From positions 694,501 through 758,500 of the forward strand of contig OZ024848.1 in NCBI GenBank assembly GCA_964017145.1: a stretch of DNA of 64,000 nucleotides. The letters run 5' to 3'. Numbering within the stretch: the first letter of the stretch is position 1; each line of letters begins with the position of its first letter. The notes beneath the pieces were generated by a model that was not told the origin of the DNA, did no database searches, and worked only from the letters and a program-made list of their open reading frames with translations. Origin of the DNA: Agrocybe praecox (taxonomy: Eukaryota > Basidiomycota > Agaricomycetes > Agaricales > Agrocybaceae). The translations under genes were made by a program, and so were the position numbers. Below, piece by piece: positions 58,001 to 64,000 of the stretch.

Positions 58001-58766
58001 GAATCATACAAAACTCCAAAATCATGCTGAAAAGCAGCTTAAACGGAAGGAACCAGGCATTCTTGCACTTGCTCGGAACTATAACAAGCTATGTGGAGAA
58101 TTAGAAGCATTAATAAAGGCAAAACATGCACCATGAGGAGCAACATCACCTATCCAAATTGAGACAGAGGGCTTGTTCAAACTTGATGTTGATGATGATA
58201 TTTGGCAGGATGTTGGCTTGACTGATGATGATGATGGATCAATGGTTATACCTGATTGGCTTGGCAATGAAGATGTTCGAAAGGGCATAAAGTTACTTCT
58301 TCAGCATGATCGATGCATTGAAGAGGAAAGACGTTTAAAGGCTGAAGTTGTATCTATGCAACAATGGATGCAAGAAGAGTGGGGCATTGCTGAAAAAGGT
58401 ATAGAATGGGTAAAGGAGGATAGAGAACATGGAGTAGTTTATCAGTTGCAAGATTATCTTTTGCGACTTTGCTTAGCATGGATACCAAATATTAGATATA
58501 TTCCAGAAATCTTGGAAGACAGTTGGGATCCAAGCTATGAAGAACTGCAAGCTGCATATGCATATGAATTTTCTGAAAGCTATATTGAAGATGAAGAGGA
58601 GGAAGTGAATGAAGAATTACCAAGCGAACATGATTATAGTAGTGATGAAGAAAACGACAATGAAGATGACATGAATAATGCAGAATTAATTGATACTATG
58701 GAAGCAGATGCAATTAGTGATCAGTTTGGAAATCCAGAATATGATTGGTATACAAATGAAGACTGA
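55082..58766 (+). pseudogene. KDZ transposase gene, split by a solo LTR
   Basis: A frame starting VDAIVCIDACFTQKRRKSQG at about 55088 carries the KDZ Asp motif (IDACF). A one-base shift in an A-run near 55265-55275 moves it to the frame with FFADTGLMAILCRHDRVLW, GVLYDIGCQLHRSC, HAYGHQWPCQIIYHPWKCKG, FGLTDGEGCERFWSAIK, the latter with the Glu box. Long helices follow to RIR, where the LTR begins. It resumes DHLRQRKFELESIERAYRST at 57939, has one TGA near 58134 and ends with an acidic tail at 58766. The N-terminal third with the zinc cluster is missing; a splice-acceptor-like TACAG precedes the first codon. The transposase would cut and paste a KDZ element. Confidence 0.88.
56347..57934 (+). 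mobile_element. Solo long LTR (1588 bp) in the KDZ gene
   Basis: Starts TGATATGACTGG and ends CAAGCACCTTA. The flanks are ACGG (56343-56346) and TCGG (57935-57938), so the duplication is 3 bp perfect or 4 bp with one change. Removing it rejoins ALAIKQRIR to DHLRQRKFE in frame. It contains about three units of a 60-66-bp repeat built on CCTAAGTGGC near 57430-57600. Confidence 0.9.
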
Positions 58767-59076
58767 TGTGTATGTAAGACATATAATATACAAGATTCTG
58801 AATAAGGAAAGCTGCTATTTTGAAGTGAATTTGGTGAGTTTTCTAAACAAAAGGTATTAAATAGATAATACCGAAAATGGAATGAATTTTCAGACCTTCA
58901 GTTGAATTGTTTAAAAGAATGAAAAGAGACATCATAATAGCTCATGATTGTACAATTCAAATAGTAAGATATTGGGAAAAAAAGTATAAGGACTGGTGGA
59001 TTACAAGAAATGAAAAGAAAAATCAAGTATAAAATTTCAAAAGATATAAAGAAAAAAAAAATAGGATAGAATAAAA
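58767..59076. other. KDZ 3' flank, AT-rich, no gene seen
   Basis: About 300 bp between the KDZ stop and the purine tract; no TIR recognised. Confidence 0.5.
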
Positions 59077-59640
59077 GAGGAAAGAAAGAAAGAAAGAAAG
59101 AAGGAAAGGGACAAAGAAAGAAAAGAAGGAAAGAAGGAAGGAAGGAAAGAGAGAAAGAAAGAAAGAGGAGAAGAGAGAAAGAGAGAAGAAAAAAAAAAAA
59201 AAAAAAAGAGGAGAAGAGATAAGGAAGGAAAGAAAGAAGGAAAGAGAGAAGGGAGGAAGGAAAGAAGAGAAAGGAAGAAAGAAAAAAGAAAGAAAGAAAG
59301 AGAGAGAGAAGGAAGGAAGGAAGGAAGAGAAAGAAAGAAAGAAAAGAAGGAAAGAAGGAAAGAAAGAAGGAAGGAAGGAAGGAAGGAAAGAAAGAAAGAA
59401 AGAAAAGAAAGAAAAGAAAGAAAGAAAGAAAGGAAGGAAGAAAGAAAGAAAGAAAGAAGAGAGAGAAAGAAAGAAAAGAAAGAAAGAAAGGAAAGAAGAG
59501 AGAGAAAGAAAGAAAGAAAAGAAAGAAAGAGAGAAGAAGAGAAAGAAAGCAGGAAGGGAGGGGAAAAGGAGAAAAGGAAAGAAAGAAAGAAAAGAAGAAA
59601 AGAAGAAAAGAAGGAAGAAAGAGGAAAGAAAAGAACAAGA
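59077..59640 (+). repeat. Polypurine GAAAG/GGAA tract, about 560 bp
   Basis: Almost uninterrupted purines on the plus strand built from GAAA, GGAA and AGAG words. The 200-plus-residue Phe/Ser/Leu frames on the other strand are artefacts. Confidence 0.97.
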
Positions 59641-59699
59641 GGAACAAAAAGATAGGACTTGTACAAAAATTTGACAATCCAAGTTTATTCACTGTGTAA

Positions 59700-60600
59700 G
59701 TGTGTCCCTTGTAGTCCAAAGTGCCTGACCAGGTTAAGACTCCTACCTAAGCTCTCTGGGTCCAGTCAACCAGCCAACACTACTGCTCAAATGAATCATC
59801 GCCCCCAAGTCAATCCAATCAGTCACTCTACCGTTCAAGTCAACCCTCTTGCCCAAGTCAAGAACCCAACCTTATATCCAAGTCAAAGTTGATTGACCAA
59901 CCCCCCTACCCCAATTAGTCACTCTACTGTTCAAGTCAATCATCTTTCCCAAGTCAACCAGCTAACCCTACCATTCAAGTCAACCTTTATGCCCAAGTCA
60001 ATTGGTCAACCCATTGTTCAAGTCAACCCTCTTATTTAGTTCAAGCAGCTAACTTCATACCTATGTCAAAGTCAGTTTACTGACCCCTGAAGTCAATCCT
60101 CTTATTCATAGTGGCTCACTAGCTCATCACTTCTATCTAACCCCTATATGCTATTCTGGAATGAGGTCAATAATCTTTAATAGTAGCACACAATGCCCTG
60201 TACAGCCCTCAATATACAGGATATATGTCTGTAAACACATCATACTATAGCTTATATACATGCCTACTACCTTACAAAAAATGTCCCCAAACACATCCCA
60301 AACACCCACAATACAACCAAAATGGTAGCCCCAATATGCAGGAAAAGTACCCTAAAAATAGCCAGGATCACATCCCAGATCTTTCCTGGAGGACCCCTGG
60401 AACCAGCCCCCATTGAGGGAAATTTGCCAAGTGACAAGAAAGATCCATGTCACAGTGCCATCAGAACGCCGAGAGGAAAGAACCAACAATCTTTTTCACC
60501 TGTGTGACCTTCCCGTCCAGACCCTTTTAGGGTGCAAAAAAATGTGATATTTTGCAACCTCGTAGGTACAAGATCTTGGTCCACTGAAATGGATCATTTG
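59700..60600 (+). repeat. Diverged interspersed repeat with CAAGTCAACC words, related to 49600-50650
   Basis: 59760-60080 is a loose repeat of GTTCAAGTCAACC and CCCAAGTCAA. From 60240 the order of blocks follows the copy near 50300-50640, ending in a weaker hairpin (CCCTTTTAGGGTGCAAAAA) at about 60520. Confidence 0.5.
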
Positions 60601-62864
60601 AGGGAATTCATCTCTATAATTAGATGCTCGCCATCCATCCTTGGCAAAATCAATATGAAATCTTTCAAACGCCTCAGTGTTGTAATTGTCAGTTGTACCA
60701 AAAGCTTAATGGATTCAATATAATGGAGTAAGGAGTGGAATTCAGGGATATTGAGGTCAAGACGGATGCCAGTCTTGATAAAAAAATCCTTGTTCTGCTG
60801 AAATTTATCAAGCACATCTTGAAGATATCCCAGAGTGGTGTCATTGTGTGACTTGTATTGTGCAAAATAGATAAACTCCAGCAGACCTTTGACAGCACGT
60901 ATTCCAGGCTTAGCCAGACTGCCGACCAAGCACCCAAGCAGAACCTTTGCCATGTTCTTGCGTTCAGGGCCAGATATTTGACTAAGTGCTGAGAACCCAT
61001 TTTCAAAATGACGTACTCCATATGCAGGAGGAAGAATGCGTAAACGGGCATCAAGTTCCTCTGGAGTCATTAGTGTCTAGCACCAGTTGATTATGTGCTT
61101 GAGAACACCTTGATATAATTGGTGAAGAATGTCAGGAGTGATGGCTTTGTGAATGTCGCAAAATGGAAAATCCTTCCAGAATGGGTCATAAACACATCCT
61201 GACACGTCCTTTTGCATGCATTTTGCATAGAATTGGTTCTCTGTCGTAGATGTCTGCTTAGCGCTATTGATTATATCTAATGTCCATGTCCGTGTCTGTG
61301 GGTCACCATGAATAGGATTGGCAAGATCCTTTGCAGGAGATTGGCATTTTGGGCACGTTCCATATTTGGCACACGCAACGAGACACTGTTCTGGAAAGTC
61401 GGCAACATAGCAAAAAAGAATAGGATGTACATTTCTAACTTCTCCATTTCCTCCGGTCATGTGGGCACCTTTCTTTCCTGCTTCAATCAAGGGGCCAAGA
61501 ACAAAGCACATAGCTTCATGGAAAATACGTTGATTGCGTATTGTAATGTCTTTTTGTTTTAAATTTGTTCCTTTTAACTTGGTGGATGAATCGACTGGCA
61601 AATAGGCAATCAAAACACATGCGCGCTTTGATGTCTTTCTGCGAATAGATTTTGGAATGTTTCCTAGCATGAGATATACAGGATATGCGCTTTTGCCGCC
61701 AGAAAATTTTGTGAGCTGGGTTTTGTCTGTGGCAATAATTATTGGTGCGACTGTAGCACCCTTGGGTAGTTTGCTCTAAATTTGCTATAAGAAAACAAAA
61801 AATAAAATAAAACAAGAATGCAAACACACCTGAACAGCATGCCACCATTGACCAGTCCATAGCTCAGTATAAATTCTCTCTTCCTTTTCTTTGGTCTTGA
61901 AGATCTTTTGTGGACGATAAGCCAAGCAAGATGAAAGTGAAGGGTCTCCCCACAGACTTTTGATAGCCTCAATTGGATCCCTGTAGCGTATTGTATGGGC
62001 CATATCAGGCATGTCTTTGAAGAATAGATCTTCCACTTTCCATGTGCCGGCACGCTCAGGTATCTCATTGTCAATGATCTGATGTAGGCTGTGTATATTA
62101 TTATAGGATAGTCCTAGCTTTTTCTGAACCTGCATAAATGCATTGGTGAATAGTAGAATAGAAACTGGCGGGAAACATACATCAGGAATTGATAACAGCC
62201 TGTCAAACGACTTGTGGCCTATTCCATCCTTTACAACCCATTGTGCAATTCTCCAGTCCATCTCACTGGCAAAGGGAGTGTACCAATTGGGATTTGTATT
62301 TTTGTCTATCTGGTCTTTATCGGTGACAGAATTTGAATGGAAAAGATGTCTCCATTTCACATGGATTTGCTGATTGATCTCAATCGCCTGTCCTGCTCCA
62401 TCGTAGTTGATATAAACTTGGTCATCTTCTGTACTACCACCTTGGCTTTGTCTTTTTCTATTTGCCAGCGTTGATGGCCCAGGCCCAGCTTCTCCAATTT
62501 CTACCTCTTCTACCTCATCTGGGGTTTCAAGGAAGTGTTCTGGATCATCATCTTCCAGATTGTCAATCTCTTGAAGAATCTGCTTCAAGGACCTGGCAGT
62601 ATCAGCCTCCTCATCAAGATGTGGTGTTAAAGGTCTTGATGCTGGAGAGGTGTCTGAATAGATAACTTCATTGTCTGATAGGATCATATCTTCATCCATG
62701 CTAATACCGCTACCTTTCTCTTCCAACATTGCCTTGATAATTTCTACGTGTTTTGCCTTTCTCCAATTCTGACAAACTGGAGTATTTCTGAGATGTAGGT
62801 TCATTCCTTTGACAGTTGGAAGTGTTTTGGAGCAAACTGGGCATGTATTAGCTGGCAATGCCAT
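60585..62864 (-). pseudogene. Plavaka-type transposase gene
   Basis: ATG at 62864 opens a C2HC-like finger (CPVCSKTLPTVKGMNLHLRN, then C) at residues 8-31, then an acidic linker and WYTPFASEMDWRIAQWVVKD, PDMAHTIRYRDPIEAIKSLW. A 54-bp intron (61776-61829; GTGTG...TTTAG) joins WWHAVQ to SKLPKGATVAPIIIATDKTQ. The core continues LTKFSGGKSAYPVYLMLGNI, KRACVLIAYLPV, CPKCQSPAKDLANPI and DILHQLYQGVLKHIINWC. A TAG at 61077-61079 (probably CAG before) and a one-base loss near 60710 (before GTTDNYNTEAFERFHIDFAK) break it, and the frame is lost after EFPQMI. These are the hallmarks of Plavaka transposases of basidiomycetes. Confidence 0.85.
61776..61829 (-). other. Intron in the Plavaka gene
   Basis: 54 bp, phase 0. 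Using the second acceptor (TTTAG) avoids the in-frame TAG that the first acceptor would include. Confidence 0.75.
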
Positions 62865-63001
62865 TATGGATGTTTAAAGAAAGTGTAAAGATACCCCAAA
62901 TGATAAACAGTGATAAAATCACTTGTTTTCTATATTTAGAATGAAAAGATTATTTGAGTGCAAAAGCACACAGTTCTTTAACAACCTTCATCTTTGACAT
63001 T

Positions 63002-63668
63002 ATGCCTCAATTTAATTTGTCATCTAGTGCTATAGCACCCAATTCTGAATATGAAATTTTACTGCCTTCATGGAATCTTATCCAGCATCTAACTCAGAAA
63101 CATATGCAACACATATCTGTCTCCGCATTCAATTCTCTTGAAGCAAGTAGAAAACGGCTTATAGAGTTTATTGGTAATTTTCATATCTGAACTTCAAAAG
63201 GTCTTGCTACTGACAGAAAACCTTATCTTTTAAGACATCACGACAGATTTTATATTTGTTTTATGGGACCCCAATTATATTCCCAAGATGTTGTCTCCAC
63301 CTTCGATATCCTGGATTCAGACACCTAGCGCCCCACGTCATTCAGCAATTTATCTCAAAAAGTACATCACACATATACTTATCCGCTCAAAATCAACGAC
63401 TACACATTTAAAGTACACCCTCACCTACCTTGAGCGTCTTTATGCTGCTCTCCCAAGATTATTTTTGGAAAACTCTATGTCGCCACTTCTCTCTCCATGG
63501 CATGCATTTGTTGCAAGTCTGATGATCAGCTGGAAATTTTGTGAAGACTGTTGCTATTTCAATATATCATGGGCAAAAATTTCGGGACTACAAGCTTATG
63601 ATCTAGCTGTGTCAGAGAGGGAGCTATGTGGGGCATTGAATTGGAATTTGTGGGTTGATATTTTATAG
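63002..63668 (+). CDS. Cyclin-domain protein, two exons
   Basis: Exon 1 is 63002-63173 and exon 2 is 63235-63668. The 61-bp intron begins GTAATT and ends TTTTAAG. The spliced frame is 606 nt, 201 residues, with no stop. Residues 100-195 read YLKKYITHILIRSKSTTTHL, KYTLTYLERLYAALPRLFLE, SPWHAFVASLMISWKFCEDC, CYFNISWAKISGLQAYDLAV, SERELCGALNWNLWV. This is the cyclin N-box pattern with the conserved K-E-like helix (WKFxED), closest to fungal PCL/Pho80-type cyclins that activate cyclin-dependent kinases. It is short, with one cyclin fold only. It starts only 137 bp from the divergent Plavaka transposase start, so they may share a promoter. Whether it is a host gene or transposon cargo is open. Confidence 0.7.
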
Positions 63669-63703
63669 ACATTATAATATAAATCAATGCTATTACAATG
63701 CTA

Positions 63704-63997
63704 TTATATAGAAGGAATTATACTAAGTATTTCAGCTATCAAATGTTCCTGTTCTTTAAAAAGTGAATTTCTACATTTATTCAAGTTATTAATTTGGTCA
63801 GTAATGAGTTTAGAATTTTCTGCATTTATTGCTAATTTTTTTCTAAGTGTTGTTAGACTAAGATCATCTATATTGCTTGGGCGCCTCTTTCGTTTACTAG
63901 CTTCAGTGGGTTCACTAGTGGACAAGGGTGCCTGGGCGTTAAAAGAATTGAAGTTGGTGGTTGCTAGATTGTCGGGAAGTAATGCTAGAAAAGGCAA
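63704..63997 (-). CDS. Small coiled-coil protein with a basic cluster
   Basis: 97 residues from an ATG at 63997 to 63704, ending 35 bp from the cyclin stop (convergent). It has a Ser/Thr/Pro-rich start, a nuclear-localisation-like KRKRRPS near residue 35, then a helical stretch SLTTLRKKLAINAENSKLIT and NNLNKCRNSLFKEQEHLIAE with heptad-like spacing. I do not recognise a family. The gene could start further right, outside the window. Confidence 0.45.
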   Translation of the reverse strand: MPFLALLPDNLATTNFNSFNAQAPLSTSEPTEASKRKRRPSNIDDLSLTTLRKKLAINAENSKLITDQINNLNKCRNSLFKEQEHLIAEILSIIPSI

Positions 63998-64000
63998 TTC

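Noticed and set aside
59023..59719. Long Phe/Ser/Leu-rich frames (209-273 residues) on the minus strand
   Set aside because: They are translations of the polypurine tract in three frames; no protein-like composition.

Overview
The window looks like nuclear DNA of a basidiomycete fungus (Agaricomycetes type). The evidence is a KDZ transposase with a CxC-style C-terminus, a Plavaka transposase, a decayed fungal TET/JBP-type dioxygenase, Tad-like non-LTR retrotransposons, a chromodomain Ty3/Gypsy element and short (about 55 bp) introns. I see no bacterial-type operon and no housekeeping gene cluster. Almost all of the 64 kb is transposons nested in transposons, separated by AT-rich decayed sequence. 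There is one 200-N assembly gap.

Layout. 1-7.5 kb: a decayed Tad-like LINE on the minus strand, broken by a long (about 1.6 kb) solo LTR in ORF1, an 840-bp MITE in ORF2 and part of a second long LTR that runs off the left edge. 7.5-16.1 kb: AT-rich sequence, low-complexity tracts, MITEs and unrecognised gene remnants. 16.1-32.1 kb: one large, young Ty3/Gypsy element on the minus strand (434-bp LTRs with three differences, target duplication GCCTA). It encodes gag-pol with a chromodomain and an additional third ORF with RS-rich and RRM-like parts. Three later insertions sit inside it: two LINE copies in opposite orientations and a 271-bp TG-starting insert that carries a tRNA-like Pol III promoter. 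32.1-45.7 kb: decayed multi-exon genes (a probable recombinase-like remnant, a TET/JBP-like dioxygenase, a WD40-like gene), many copies of one MITE clan, a 482-bp solo LTR and Copia LTRs. 45.7-50.6 kb: a Copia RNase H end, a GGATTCC-rich patch, a long inverted-repeat element, about 190-bp tandem satellite units and GATAA repeats. 50.8-53.2 kb: a GC-rich island made of inverted arms with minisatellites. 54.3-58.8 kb: satellite, GATAA repeats and a KDZ transposase gene split by a solo long LTR. 59-64 kb: a polypurine tract, a diverged repeat, a Plavaka transposase gene (minus strand) and, divergently placed, a two-exon cyclin-domain gene.

How the parts relate. Most coding sequence is for self-mobilisation: reverse transcriptase, integrase and transposases. 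The likely intact non-transposase coding candidates are the cyclin gene and a small coiled-coil ORF at the right edge. The nesting can be ordered from target duplications and restored reading frames. Removing the 840-bp MITE plus 7 bp restores the LINE reverse transcriptase frame. Removing a 924-bp MITE plus 7 bp restores a WD40-like frame. Removing the solo LTR plus its short duplication rejoins the KDZ gene. All domain assignments come from reading the translations by eye; no database search was run.
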